The notes under the pieces were generated by a model, which was not told where the DNA came from, ran no database searches, and was given only the letters and a program-made list of their open reading frames with translations. 64,000 nucleotides of DNA from NCBI RefSeq assembly GCF_039521925.1, contig NZ_BAAACY010000019.1, positions 15,910 through 79,909 of the forward strand, read 5' to 3'. How positions within the stretch are numbered: the first letter of the stretch is position 1; every line of letters begins with the position of its first letter. This DNA comes from Virgibacillus salarius. GTDB taxonomy: Bacteria; Bacillota; Bacilli; Bacillales; Amphibacillaceae. Both the position numbers and the translations under genes were made by a program. Of this stretch, positions 8,001-17,994 are shown piece after piece.

Positions 8001-8604
8001 TTTAGGTATGGCTGCAAGACAGCTAGGAATTCATGTTGCTTCTCCGGTATTTGATGGTGCGACAGAAGAAGATGTGTGGGAAACGCTTGAAGAAGCAGGT
8101 ATGCCAAGAGATGCTAAGACTATCCTTTATGATGGAAGATCAGGAGAACCATTTGACAACCGTGTATCTGTAGGTGTTATGTACATGATTAAGCTTGCGC
8201 ACATGGTTGATGATAAGCTGCATGCTCGTTCTACAGGCCCTTATTCACTTGTTACACAGCAACCACTTGGTGGTAAAGCACAATTTGGTGGTCAGCGCTT
8301 TGGTGAGATGGAGGTTTGGGCATTGGAAGCTTATGGTGCGGCATACACCTTGCAGGAGATTTTAACAGTGAAATCAGATGATATTGTCGGTCGTGTTAAA
8401 ACATATGAAGCGATTGTAAAAGGTGATAATGTACCAGAACCTGGTGTACCAGAATCCTTCAAGGTATTGATTAAAGAATTGCAAAGTCTTGGTATGGATG
8501 TCAAAATGCTTTCAAGTGACGAAGAAGAAATCGACATGCGTGAATTGGAAGAAGAAGAAACACAGCAAGCAAGTAAGCTCAATATAGAAGTAGAAGAGAA
8601 CTAA
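5068..8604 (+). CDS. rpoB: DNA-directed RNA polymerase subunit beta
   Basis: The beta subunit forms one pincer of RNA polymerase and carries the rifampicin pocket and part of the active site. The product is 1178 residues. TTG at 5068 (TGQLVQYGRHRQRRSY) is chosen over GTG at 5059 because AAGGGGTG is the ribosome-binding site and the B. subtilis protein begins at the same residue. The rifampicin region (about residues 464-498) reads SSQLSQFMDQTNPLAELTH and continues to KRRLSALGPGGL, with no obvious resistance change. The C-terminus is Glu-rich. Confidence 0.98.
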   Translation: MTGQLVQYGRHRQRRSYARISEVLELPNLIEIQTASYDWFLEEGLREMFQDISPIEDFTGNLSLEFVDYSLGEPKYPVGESKERDVTYNAPLRVKVRLINNETGEVKEQEVFMGDFPLMTDTGTFVINGAERVIVSQLVRSPSVYYNEKIDKNGKRGVAATVIPNRGAWLEFETDAKDVVHVRIDRTRKLPITVLLRALGFGTDQEIIDLLGDNEYLKNTLEKDNTETTEKALLEIYERLRPGEPPTVENAKSLLISRFFDPKRYDLAHVGRYKMNKKLHIKNRLFNQVLAETIVDQETGEVLAEKGDKLERKLLNKLIPYLEREEEKLGEKTLEPKDGVLDDQILLQSIKIVDPTDPSGEKELNVIGNAGIETSVKNITPADILSAISYFFNLLHQVGDTDDIDHLGNRRLRSVGELLQNQFRIGLSRMERVVRERMSIQDTSSITPQQLINIRPVIASIKEFFGSSQLSQFMDQTNPLAELTHKRRLSALGPGGLTRERAGFEVRDVHYSHYGRMCPIETPEGPNIGLINSLSSFAKVNKFGFIETPYRRVDPDTGRVTAHIDYLTADEEDNYVVAQANAKLTDEGHFVDEEVIARFRGENTIVPRDQIDYMDVSPKQVVSAATACIPFLENDDSNRALMGANMQRQAVPLMQPEAPIVGTGMEYVNGKDSGAAIICRHEGIVERVEAKEVHVRRISIVDGKEVEGDLDRYKLQKYIRSNQGTCYNQRPIVSEGNRVTKGEILADGPSMEDGELALGRNVLVGFMTWEGYNYEDAIIMSERLVKDDVYTSIHIEEYESEARDTKLGPEEITRDIPNVGEEALKNLNEYGIIRIGAEVSDGDILVGKVTPKGVTELSAEERLLHAIFGEKAREVRDTSLRVPHGAGGIVLDVKIFNREDGDELPPGVNELVRVYIVQKRKIHEGDKMAGRHGNKGVISKILPEEDMPFLPDGTPIDIMLNPLGVPSRMNIGQVFELHLGMAARQLGIHVASPVFDGATEEDVWETLEEAGMPRDAKTILYDGRSGEPFDNRVSVGVMYMIKLAHMVDDKLHARSTGPYSLVTQQPLGGKAQFGGQRFGEMEVWALEAYGAAYTLQEILTVKSDDIVGRVKTYEAIVKGDNVPEPGVPESFKVLIKELQSLGMDVKMLSSDEEEIDMRELEEEETQQASKLNIEVEEN

Positions 8605-8616
8605 AGCAAAAGGTAA

Positions 8617-8640
8617 GGTTGGCTCTCAATAGAGCCAGCC
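8617..8640 (+). other. rpoB-rpoC intercistronic hairpin
   Basis: A 10-bp stem (GGTTGGCTCT with AGAGCCAGCC, CAAT loop) without a T-run sits in the 105-base rpoB-rpoC spacer. It probably acts in RNA processing or stability rather than termination. Confidence 0.5.
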
Positions 8641-8709
8641 CCTAGCTTTAGATTAAATATATTCATAGGTAGCTTGGTAAAATCGGACACTAAAAGGGAG
8701 GTTGGCCCC

Positions 8710-11700
8710 TTGCTAGATGTAAATAATTTTGAGTATATGAAAATTGGTTTAGCTTCACCAGAAAAAATTCGTTCATGGTCATATGGTGAAGTGAAGAAGC
8801 CGGAAACGATTAATTACCGTACACTAAAGCCTGAAAAAGATGGATTGTTTTGTGAACGTATTTTCGGGCCACAAAAAGATTGGGAATGTCATTGCGGAAA
8901 GTATAAACGTGTTCGCTATAAGGGCGTAGTTTGTGACCGCTGTGGCGTAGAAGTTACAAAAGCTAAGGTTCGTCGTGAGCGCATGGGTCACATCGAACTC
9001 GCAGCACCTGTATCCCATATTTGGTATTTTAAAGGAATTCCAAGTAGAATGGGTCTTGTTTTAGATATGTCACCACGTGCGTTAGAAGAAGTTATTTACT
9101 TTGCTGCATATATTGTGACAGAAACAGGTAATACACCTTTAGAAAAGAAACAATTACTGTCTGAGAAAGAATACCGGGCTTATTACGATAAATACGGAAA
9201 GTCATTCAAAGCTCAGATGGGCGCCGAAGCAATCCGTAAATTATTGCAGGATATTGATTTAGAGAAAGAAGTAGATGCGTTAAAAGAAGAGCTTAAGACA
9301 GCACAGGGACAACGTAGAACTCGTGCTATTAAACGATTAGAGGTACTAGAGTCTTTCCGTCATTCTGGCAATGAAGCATCTTGGATGATTTTAGATGTTT
9401 TACCAGTCATTCCACCGGAAATTCGCCCGATGGTTCAGTTAGATGGTGGACGTTTTGCGACATCAGATTTAAACGATCTTTATCGACGCGTTATTAATCG
9501 AAACAATCGTCTTAAACGCTTGCTGGATCTTGGCGCTCCAAGTATCATTGTGCAAAATGAAAAGCGCATGTTGCAGGAAGCAGTTGATGCATTGATCGAT
9601 AATGGTCGACGCGGTCGTCCTGTTACAGGACCAGGTAACAGACCACTAAAATCTCTTTCTCATATGTTGAAAGGGAAGCAAGGTCGTTTCCGTCAAAATC
9701 TATTAGGAAAACGTGTGGACTATTCCGGACGTTCTGTAATCGTTGTTGGACCACATTTGAAAATGTATCAATGTGGACTTCCGAAAGAAATGGCATTGGA
9801 ATTGTTCAAGCCATTTATTATGAAAGAGCTTGTAGCAAAAGGAATTGCGCATAATATTAAATCTGCAAAACGCAAAATTGAGCGTGTACACCCTGAAGTT
9901 TGGGATGTCTTAGAAGAAGTAATCAAGGAACACCCTGTACTTCTAAACCGTGCACCTACGCTCCACAGATTAGGTATTCAAGCATTTGAACCAACACTGG
10001 TTGAAGGTCGTGCGATCCGATTACATCCATTAGTATGTACAGCTTATAACGCCGACTTTGATGGGGACCAAATGGCTGTTCACGTACCATTATCTGCTGA
10101 AGCGCAAGCAGAGGCTCGTATTTTGATGCTTGCAGCGCAAAATATTTTAAACCCTAAAGATGGAAAACCGGTAGTTACACCATCACAAGATATGGTATTA
10201 GGAAACTATTATCTTACGCTGGAACGTGAAAATGCAGTCGGAGAAGGTACGATATTTAATGATCTGAATGAAGCTTTATTATCTTACCAAAACGGGTATG
10301 TACATTTGCATACAAGAGTTGCGGTACACGCATCCAATTTAAATAACGTAACATTCTCTGAAGAACAGAAGTCACAGTTATTAATTACAACCGTTGGTAA
10401 ATTAATCTTTAATGAAATTTTACCTGATTCGTTCCCGTATATTAATGAACCTACAAAGGTGAATCTAGAGGATCGCACCCCAGAAATGTACTTTGTAGAA
10501 CGTGGAACTAATGTAAAGGAAGTAATTCAATCTCGAGATATCATTAAGCCATTTAAGAAAGGCTTCCTTGGCGATATTATCGCAGAAGTCTTTAAACGGT
10601 TTAAGATTAGTGAAACTTCAAAGATGTTAGATCGAATGAAGGATCTTGGTTTTAGTTATTCAACGAAAGCTGGTATGACAGTTGGTATTTCAGATATTGT
10701 TGTACTTCCAGAAAAAGAGGAAATCTTAGATGAGGCACAGAAAAAAGTTGATAATGTCTTGAAACAATTCCGCAGAGGTCTTATTACGGAAGATGAAAGA
10801 TATGATCGCGTCATTGCCGTTTGGTCACAAGCAAAAGACACCATTCAGGATAAGCTGATGCACTCACTAAGTAACAGAAACCCTATCTTTATGATGAGTG
10901 ATTCTGGTGCAAGGGGTAATGCTTCTAACTTTACGCAGCTGGCGGGTATGCGTGGACTAATGGCCAACCCAGCTGGTAAGATTATTGAATTACCGATCAA
11001 GTCAAGCTTCCGTGAAGGCTTAACCGTTCTAGAATACTTTATTTCTACACACGGTGCACGTAAAGGTCTAGCGGATACAGCGCTGAAAACAGCTGACTCT
11101 GGTTACCTAACTCGTCGTCTTGTGGATGTGGCGCAGGATGTTATTGTACGTGAGGCAGACTGTGGTACAGATCGCGGCTTAAAAGTAGCTGCTTTAACAG
11201 ATGGAACCGAAATGATCGAGCCATTAATTGATCGATTAATCGGACGTACAGCTTTCTATTCAGTAAAACATCCTGAAACCAACGAAGTAATTGTTGAAGC
11301 TGATCATTTAATTTCAGAGGATCAAGCAAAACAAATAACGGAAGCTGGAATCGAAGAAGTAACGATTCGCAGTGCGTTTACATGTAACACGAAACATGGT
11401 GTCTGTCAAAAATGTTATGGACGTAACCTAGCAACAGGTGCCGATGTAGAAGTCGGAGAAGCTGTTGGAATTATTGCTGCCCAGTCTATTGGTGAGCCAG
11501 GAACCCAGTTAACGATGCGTACATTCCATACGGGTGGGGTTGCCGGAGACGATATTACACAAGGTTTACCACGTATTCAAGAATTATTTGAAGCGCGTAA
11601 TCCGAAAGGGCAAGCGGTCATCAGTGAGATATTCGGAACCGTTCTAGAAGTTAAAGAAGTGAAAGATAAGCAAGAGATCGTTATTCAAGGTGATGTAGAA

Positions 11701-12318
11701 CAACGTTCCTACGCTGTTCCTTATAATGCTCGAATGAAGGTAACGGTTGGGGACGAAATTGCCGCTGGTCAAGAGCTTACAGAGGGTTCTATTGATCCGA
11801 AAGATTTATTGCGCATTCGAGGAGTGGAAGGCGTACAAGATTACTTGCTACGTGAAGTTCAACGAGTATACCGAATGCAAGGGGTAGAAATCGGTGACAA
11901 GCACGTGGAAGTTATGGTACGTCAAATGCTTCGCAAAATCCGAGTGGTGGATTCCGGAGACACCGATGTGTTACCAGGTTCTTTATTAGAAATCCATCAG
12001 TTCAGAGACGCCAACCATACAGTGCTTAAAGAGGGCTACCAGCCAGCTATTGGTAAACCTGTATTACTTGGTATTACAAAAGCCTCTCTTGAAACAGATT
12101 CGTTCTTATCTGCAGCATCTTTCCAAGAAACCACTAGGGTACTTACAGATGCAGCAATCAAAGGTAAGCGTGATGAGTTATTGGGTCTGAAAGAGAATGT
12201 CATTATCGGTAAGCTTGTTCCTGCTGGTACAGGAATGCAACGCTACCGAAGAGTAAAGCCTGGCTTAGATGAGCCAATTGAAGTGGAAGAAGTAGAAGAA
12301 ACAGAAACTGTACAATAA
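8710..12318 (+). CDS. rpoC: DNA-directed RNA polymerase subunit beta'
   Basis: Beta' carries the catalytic Mg2+ site. The product is 1202 residues. The N-terminal zinc ribbon (CHCGKYKRVRYKGVVCDRCG), the catalytic motif NADFDGDQM (about residues 447-455) and the second zinc cluster ending CNTKHGVCQKCYGRN are all intact. TTG at 8710 (LDVNNFEYM) is chosen because AAAGGGAGG lies 9 bases upstream and it matches the B. subtilis N-terminus; a longer reading from 8674 would translate the ribosome-binding site. Confidence 0.98.
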   Translation: MLDVNNFEYMKIGLASPEKIRSWSYGEVKKPETINYRTLKPEKDGLFCERIFGPQKDWECHCGKYKRVRYKGVVCDRCGVEVTKAKVRRERMGHIELAAPVSHIWYFKGIPSRMGLVLDMSPRALEEVIYFAAYIVTETGNTPLEKKQLLSEKEYRAYYDKYGKSFKAQMGAEAIRKLLQDIDLEKEVDALKEELKTAQGQRRTRAIKRLEVLESFRHSGNEASWMILDVLPVIPPEIRPMVQLDGGRFATSDLNDLYRRVINRNNRLKRLLDLGAPSIIVQNEKRMLQEAVDALIDNGRRGRPVTGPGNRPLKSLSHMLKGKQGRFRQNLLGKRVDYSGRSVIVVGPHLKMYQCGLPKEMALELFKPFIMKELVAKGIAHNIKSAKRKIERVHPEVWDVLEEVIKEHPVLLNRAPTLHRLGIQAFEPTLVEGRAIRLHPLVCTAYNADFDGDQMAVHVPLSAEAQAEARILMLAAQNILNPKDGKPVVTPSQDMVLGNYYLTLERENAVGEGTIFNDLNEALLSYQNGYVHLHTRVAVHASNLNNVTFSEEQKSQLLITTVGKLIFNEILPDSFPYINEPTKVNLEDRTPEMYFVERGTNVKEVIQSRDIIKPFKKGFLGDIIAEVFKRFKISETSKMLDRMKDLGFSYSTKAGMTVGISDIVVLPEKEEILDEAQKKVDNVLKQFRRGLITEDERYDRVIAVWSQAKDTIQDKLMHSLSNRNPIFMMSDSGARGNASNFTQLAGMRGLMANPAGKIIELPIKSSFREGLTVLEYFISTHGARKGLADTALKTADSGYLTRRLVDVAQDVIVREADCGTDRGLKVAALTDGTEMIEPLIDRLIGRTAFYSVKHPETNEVIVEADHLISEDQAKQITEAGIEEVTIRSAFTCNTKHGVCQKCYGRNLATGADVEVGEAVGIIAAQSIGEPGTQLTMRTFHTGGVAGDDITQGLPRIQELFEARNPKGQAVISEIFGTVLEVKEVKDKQEIVIQGDVEQRSYAVPYNARMKVTVGDEIAAGQELTEGSIDPKDLLRIRGVEGVQDYLLREVQRVYRMQGVEIGDKHVEVMVRQMLRKIRVVDSGDTDVLPGSLLEIHQFRDANHTVLKEGYQPAIGKPVLLGITKASLETDSFLSAASFQETTRVLTDAAIKGKRDELLGLKENVIIGKLVPAGTGMQRYRRVKPGLDEPIEVEEVEETETVQ

Positions 12319-12324
12319 ATAAAC

Positions 12325-12369
12325 AGGCTTTCACATTTTAACTGAACTGTTGTTTTGATGTGAAAGCCA
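12325..12369 (+). other. hairpin downstream of rpoC
   Basis: GGCTTTCACAT and ATGTGAAAGCC form an 11-bp stem around a loop of about 20 bases; no T-run follows. It marks the end of the rpoBC unit just before a new promoter. Confidence 0.5.
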
Positions 12370-12434
12370 AGCTTATACAGTATTCAATAGGACAAGTGAT
12401 CTTAAATCGGAAGTGCAAAAATATCTATTTGATA

Positions 12435-12463
12435 TTGACATTAAAAAATGTGAGTGATAGAAT
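12435..12463 (+). promoter_or_regulatory. sigma-A promoter of ybxF-rpsL-rpsG-fusA-tuf
   Basis: A consensus TTGACA, 17-base spacer and TAGAAT; the start site is about 12470, some 40 bases before ybxF. Confidence 0.85.
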
Positions 12464-12508
12464 ATTCAAGGTGCTTCCGATTATACTTGTTACTTTGGAG
12501 GATATGAA

Positions 12509-12763
12509 ATGTCTTATGAAAAAGTAATGCAAGTTCAATCACGAATAATTATCGGAACAAAGCAGACACTTAAAGCCATGAAAAATGGTGAAATAAGTGA
12601 AGTGTTTATTGCTGATGATGCTGATCAACATATGACACAAAAAGTCGTAAGTTTGGCTAAGGAGCTTGGCATCCCTTGTCAGTATGTAGATTCCAAGAAA
12701 AAACTTGGGGTTGCATGTGGCATAGAGGTAGGTGCATCAACCGCAGCAGTAAAGCATGAATAG
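12509..12763 (+). CDS. ybxF: L7Ae-like K-turn RNA-binding protein YbxF
   Basis: The 84-residue protein is an L7Ae/L30e-family RNA-binding protein; the B. subtilis homologue binds kink-turn RNAs and associates with ribosomes. It has the family fold, with GTKQTLKAMKNGEISEVFIA near the N-terminus and LGVACGIEVGAS near the C-terminus. It sits between rpoC and rpsL exactly as in B. subtilis and is the first gene after a consensus promoter. Its cellular role remains poorly defined. Confidence 0.9.
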   Translation: MSYEKVMQVQSRIIIGTKQTLKAMKNGEISEVFIADDADQHMTQKVVSLAKELGIPCQYVDSKKKLGVACGIEVGASTAAVKHE

Positions 12764-12892
12764 TTTTAGCGAATCTTTCGTTGAAGCTTTGTTTTTTGCC
12801 AAAAGATGAACCACCTGGATGTGTGGGATTACAAACCCCGCGCAAAACATTAGCTAAACAGATGATATAGATTATGAAGGGAGGAAAATACA
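12764..12892 (+). promoter_or_regulatory. rpsL upstream leader region
   Basis: The 129-base ybxF-rpsL spacer contains CCACCTGGATGTGTGGG, which can form a short CCAC/GTGG hairpin and looks conserved in Bacillus rpsL upstream regions from memory. A regulatory role is inference. Confidence 0.35.
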
Positions 12893-13306
12893 ATGCCTAC
12901 TATTAACCAGCTTGTACGCAAAGGACGCGTAAGCAAACCAAAGAAGTCTGACTCTCCAGCACTTAACAAAGGGTACAATAGTTTTAAGAAGAAACTAACG
13001 GACCAAAACTCACCACAAAAACGTGGGGTATGTACTCGTGTTGGTACACTAACACCTAAGAAGCCGAACTCAGCACTTCGTAAATATGCTCGTGTACGTC
13101 TATCTAACAATATGGAAGTAACTGCATATATCCCTGGAATTGGTCACAACCTTCAGGAGCACAGTGTTGTACTTCTACGTGGAGGTCGTGTTAAAGACTT
13201 ACCTGGTGTTCGCTATCACATTGTTCGTGGTGCGCTAGACACTGCGGGTGTTGAAGGACGTCAACAAGGTCGTTCTAAATACGGTACCAAAAAACCGAAG
13301 CAATAA
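12893..13306 (+). CDS. rpsL: 30S ribosomal protein S12
   Basis: S12 lies at the decoding centre and controls translational accuracy. The 137-residue protein contains TPKKPNSALRK, where Lys substitutions give streptomycin resistance; the wild-type Lys residues are present. A GGGAGG site lies 7 bases before ATG. It forms the classical str operon with rpsG, fusA and tuf. Confidence 0.97.
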   Translation: MPTINQLVRKGRVSKPKKSDSPALNKGYNSFKKKLTDQNSPQKRGVCTRVGTLTPKKPNSALRKYARVRLSNNMEVTAYIPGIGHNLQEHSVVLLRGGRVKDLPGVRYHIVRGALDTAGVEGRQQGRSKYGTKKPKQ

Positions 13307-13350
13307 GTAACTGATTAACTCATTCAAATAGAAGAAAGGAGGAAGGACAT

Positions 13351-13821
13351 ATGCCACGTAAAGGACCAGTACCTAAACGCGATGTCTTGCCAGATCCACT
13401 TTATAAATCCAAACTAGTGACTCGTTTAATCAACCAGATCATGATTGACGGAAAAAGAGGTAAAGCGCAAAAAATTCTTTACAATGCATTTGAATTAGTT
13501 TCTGAAAGAAGCGGACAAAATGCAATGGAAGTTTTTGAACAGGCAATGAAGAATGTAATGCCGGTGCTAGAAGTACGTGCTCGTCGTGTTGGTGGTTCAA
13601 ACTACCAAGTACCGATGGAAGTACGCCCAGAACGTCGTCAAGCATTAGGACTTCGTTATATTGTAAACTACTCTCGTCTACGCGGAGAGAAAACAATGGA
13701 AGAACGACTAGCAAATGAAATCTTAGATGCTTCTAATAATACAGGTGCTTCCGTTAAAAAACGCGAAGAAATGCACAAAATGGCAGAAGCGAACAAAGCA
13801 TTCGCTCACTATCGCTGGTAA
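13351..13821 (+). CDS. rpsG: 30S ribosomal protein S7
   Basis: S7 nucleates assembly of the 30S head and contacts the E-site tRNA. The 156-residue protein begins PRKGPVPKRDVLPDP, has the family length and the conserved AMKNVMPVLEVRARRVGG segment. An AAAGGAGGAAGG site precedes ATG. It lies 44 bases after rpsL and 36 before fusA. Confidence 0.97.
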   Translation: MPRKGPVPKRDVLPDPLYKSKLVTRLINQIMIDGKRGKAQKILYNAFELVSERSGQNAMEVFEQAMKNVMPVLEVRARRVGGSNYQVPMEVRPERRQALGLRYIVNYSRLRGEKTMEERLANEILDASNNTGASVKKREEMHKMAEANKAFAHYRW

Positions 13822-13857
13822 GATAAAACAAACCCAAGCTAGGAAGGAGAAGAATAC

Positions 13858-15936
13858 ATGGCTAGAGAGTTCTCCTTGGAAAAGACGCGTAATATTGGTA
13901 TTATGGCACACATTGATGCAGGTAAGACCACTACTACTGAGCGTATTCTTTTCTATACAGGACGTATTCATAAAATTGGTGAAACACACGAAGGTGCTTC
14001 GCAAATGGACTGGATGGAGCAGGAGCAAGAGCGTGGAATTACAATTACTTCCGCTGCAACAACTGCTGCATGGAAAGAACATCGTATCAATATTATTGAT
14101 ACACCGGGTCACGTAGACTTCACTGTAGAGGTTGAACGTTCCCTACGCGTGCTTGACGGAGCAGTAACAGTACTTGATGCTCAATCTGGTGTTGAGCCAC
14201 AAACTGAAACAGTATGGCGTCAAGCAACAACCTATGGTGTACCAAGAATCGTATTCATTAATAAAATGGATAAAATTGGTGCAGATTTCCTTTACTCAAC
14301 AGGTACGCTAAAAGAGCGTTTAGGTGCAAATGCACATCCTGTTCAGTTACCAATCGGTGCTGAAGATAACTTTGAAGGAATCATTGACCTAATCACGATG
14401 GAAGCATTCTTTTATGAGGATGATTTGGGAACTCGTGCTGAGGCTCGTGACATTCCTGATGAGTATAAAGAAAAAGCAGAAGAGCTACGCGGCAGCTTGA
14501 TCGAAGCTGTATCTGAGCTTGATGAAGAATTGATGATGAAGTATCTAGAAGGAGAAGAAATCTCTAACGATGAACTGAAAGCAGCAATTCGTCAAGCTAC
14601 ATTGAATGTAGAATTTTACCCAGTATATGCTGGTTCAGCTTTCAAAAACAAAGGTGTTCAGTTAATGCTTGATGGTGTACTTGATTATCTACCTGCTCCA
14701 ACAGACGTTGCTGCAATTGAGGGTATCGTTCCTCGAACAGAAGAGAAGGTAACTCGTCCTTCTGATGATAATGCACCGTTCTCTGCTTTAGCATTTAAAG
14801 TAATGACAGACCCTTATGTTGGTAAGCTTACTTTCTTCCGCGTATATTCTGGAACATTAGATTCAGGTTCCTATGTGAAAAACTCTGTAAAGGATAAGCG
14901 TGAACGTGTAGGACGTATCCTGCAAATGCACGCAAATTCCCGTGAAGAGATTTCTCGCGTATACTCTGGTGAGATCGCAGCAGCTGTTGGTTTGAAAGAC
15001 ACAACTACTGGTGACACTCTATGTGATGAAAAGGATTTAGTTATTCTTGAGTCAATGGACTTCCCAACACCAGTAATTGGCGTAGCTATTGAACCGAAGA
15101 CAAAAGCAGACCAAGATAAAATGGGTATTGCTTTAGCTAAGCTTGCTGAAGAGGATCCAACGTTTAAAACGGAAACAAACGAAGAAACCGGCCAAACAAT
15201 TATTTCAGGTATGGGTGAGCTTCACCTAGATATCATTGTTGACCGATTAAAGCGTGAGTTTAAAGTAGAAGCAAATGTTGGTGCCCCTCAGGTTGCTTAC
15301 CGTGAAACGTTCCGTGCATCTGCTGAAGTCGAAGGTAAATTCGTACGTCAGTCTGGTGGACGCGGTCAATATGGTCACGTATGGGTTAAATTCGAACCAA
15401 ACGAAGAAGGCGCTGGATTCGAATTTGAAAACAAAATTGTTGGTGGTGTTGTACCACGTGAATACATCCCTTCTGTTGAAGCTGGAATTGAAGAATCAAT
15501 GGAAAATGGTGTATTAGCCGGTTACCCACTAATTGATATAAAAGCTACATTATATGATGGAAGCTACCATGACGTTGACTCTAACGAAATGGCATTTAAG
15601 ATTGCGGCATCCATGGCTTTGAAAGCAGCTAAGAACAAATGTAACCCTGTTTTACTAGAGCCAATTGCTAAGGTTGAAATTGTTATCCCAGAAGAATACA
15701 TGGGAGATATTATGGGAGATGTTACCTCTCGTCGTGGTCGTGTGGAAGGAATGGAAGCACGTGGACCTCTTCAAGTTGTGAGAGGATTTGTGCCTCTATC
15801 TGAAATGTTCGGTTACGCAACTGCGTTACGTTCGAACACACAAGGACGCGGAACATTCACTATGCATTTTGACCATTATGAAGAAGTACCGAAGAGTATT
15901 TCTGAAGAAATTATTAAGAAAAATGCTGGTGAATAA
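13858..15936 (+). CDS. fusA: elongation factor G
   Basis: EF-G is the GTPase that drives tRNA-mRNA translocation and, with RRF, ribosome recycling. The 692-residue protein has GTPase motifs AHIDAGKTT (about 17-25), DTPGHVDF and NKMD, followed by domains II-V of normal length. The ATG follows CTAGGAAGGAG. It is third in the str operon, and a hairpin in the 125-base spacer to tuf could set the EF-G to EF-Tu ratio. Confidence 0.98.
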   Translation: MAREFSLEKTRNIGIMAHIDAGKTTTTERILFYTGRIHKIGETHEGASQMDWMEQEQERGITITSAATTAAWKEHRINIIDTPGHVDFTVEVERSLRVLDGAVTVLDAQSGVEPQTETVWRQATTYGVPRIVFINKMDKIGADFLYSTGTLKERLGANAHPVQLPIGAEDNFEGIIDLITMEAFFYEDDLGTRAEARDIPDEYKEKAEELRGSLIEAVSELDEELMMKYLEGEEISNDELKAAIRQATLNVEFYPVYAGSAFKNKGVQLMLDGVLDYLPAPTDVAAIEGIVPRTEEKVTRPSDDNAPFSALAFKVMTDPYVGKLTFFRVYSGTLDSGSYVKNSVKDKRERVGRILQMHANSREEISRVYSGEIAAAVGLKDTTTGDTLCDEKDLVILESMDFPTPVIGVAIEPKTKADQDKMGIALAKLAEEDPTFKTETNEETGQTIISGMGELHLDIIVDRLKREFKVEANVGAPQVAYRETFRASAEVEGKFVRQSGGRGQYGHVWVKFEPNEEGAGFEFENKIVGGVVPREYIPSVEAGIEESMENGVLAGYPLIDIKATLYDGSYHDVDSNEMAFKIAASMALKAAKNKCNPVLLEPIAKVEIVIPEEYMGDIMGDVTSRRGRVEGMEARGPLQVVRGFVPLSEMFGYATALRSNTQGRGTFTMHFDHYEEVPKSISEEIIKKNAGE

Positions 15937-15977
15937 TTGATTTTTTGATAAATCTAAAGTATAACTTGTATTGAAGG

Positions 15978-16010
15978 CAAAGAAATGATGTCTATCATTG
16001 TTTCTTTGCA
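15978..16010 (+). other. fusA-tuf intercistronic hairpin
   Basis: GCAAAGAAA...TTTCTTTGC with inner TGAT/ATCA forms a long stem in the fusA-tuf spacer. No T-run follows, so it is likely a processing or partial-pausing element. Confidence 0.45.
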
Positions 16011-16061
16011 CATCATAAAATTACAAAAAACACTTTTACTTATTTAAAGGAGGAACTATAA

Positions 16062-17252
<1,191 letters not shown>

Positions 17253-17267
17253 TTAATGCTATAATAT

Positions 17268-17311
17268 AAAGCACAGCTGGCGTGACGACGCTATCTGTGC
17301 TTTGTTTTTTT
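17268..17311 (+). terminator. str operon terminator
   Basis: AAAGCACAG and CTGTGCTTT form a 9-bp stem around an 18-base loop, followed by GTTTTTTT. Confidence 0.85.
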
Positions 17312-17497
17312 ATATGATGAACCGTTAAATAGTAAATCTAATAATAATGAAATAGATGAATCTTATAATATTTTAAACTGTAATAGCTAGAATTTCTACG
17401 ATTTTCCAGTTTTATTTTAGTATAATCCCTTGAAATCACTAGCTAGAACACGTATAATACATAGATGTGCAATTCCCTAGAATTTATGTATAAAGGG
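17312..17497 (+). other. AT-rich spacer between tuf and the S10 promoter
   Basis: No gene, repeat or structured RNA is recognised between the tuf terminator and the rpsJ promoter. Confidence 0.5.
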
Positions 17498-17526
17498 TTG
17501 CATTGACCAGTTTTTTTCTATATAAT
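17498..17526 (+). promoter_or_regulatory. sigma-A promoter of the S10-spc-alpha cluster
   Basis: TTGCAT, 17-base spacer and perfect TATAAT, upstream of the S10 leader. It is the only strong promoter seen before the about 14-kb ribosomal protein cluster. Confidence 0.75.
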
Positions 17527-17544
17527 AAGAATGTTGGTCATCAG

Positions 17545-17620
17545 AGGCGATGAAACGGAAGGTTGTTGGCACACCCGGCCCCTTTGCCATGGCTGGTTGT
17601 TAAGAAATTTCCGTGGAGTA
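17545..17620 (+). ncRNA. putative S10 operon leader RNA
   Basis: ACGGAAGGTTGTTGGCAC, a CCCGGCCCCTTTGCCATGGC segment and TTCCGTGGAG form an outer ACGGAA/TTCCGT stem enclosing GGC-rich pairings. From memory this resembles a conserved block upstream of Bacillus rpsJ. The regulator is not proven. Confidence 0.5.
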
Positions 17621-17657
17621 TGTCTATACAAATATGGGCGAAAAAGGAGGGAAAATA

Positions 17658-17966
17658 ATGGCAAAAGAAAAAATCAGAATCCGTTTAAAAGCTTATGATC
17701 ACCGTATTCTAGATCAATCAGCTGAGAAAATTGTAGATACTGCGAAGCGTTCAGGTGCAAATGTGTCTGGTCCAATTCCGCTACCTACAGAAAAATCAGT
17801 TTACACTGTACTACGTGCGGTTCATAAATATAAGGATTCACGTGAACAATTCGAAATGCGTACACATAAGCGTCTAATCGACATTGTTAATCCTACACCA
17901 CAAACAGTTGATTCACTAATGCGTCTTGACTTACCATCTGGTGTAGATATCGAAATCAAACTATAA
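17658..17966 (+). CDS. rpsJ: 30S ribosomal protein S10 (NusE)
   Basis: S10 is part of the 30S head and, as NusE, links NusG to the ribosome during coupled transcription. The 102-residue product starts at AKEKIRIRLKAYDHR after AAAAGGAGGG; an upstream in-frame ATG would add 15 unrelated residues from the leader. It opens the S10 operon. Confidence 0.96.
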   Translation: MAKEKIRIRLKAYDHRILDQSAEKIVDTAKRSGANVSGPIPLPTEKSVYTVLRAVHKYKDSREQFEMRTHKRLIDIVNPTPQTVDSLMRLDLPSGVDIEIKL

Positions 17967-17994
17967 TTTTTGTTTTAAATAGGAGGTGTAACGG

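Noticed and set aside
13727..14116. + frame overlapping the end of rpsG and start of fusA
   Set aside because: Alternative frame of two conserved genes; no independent start signal.
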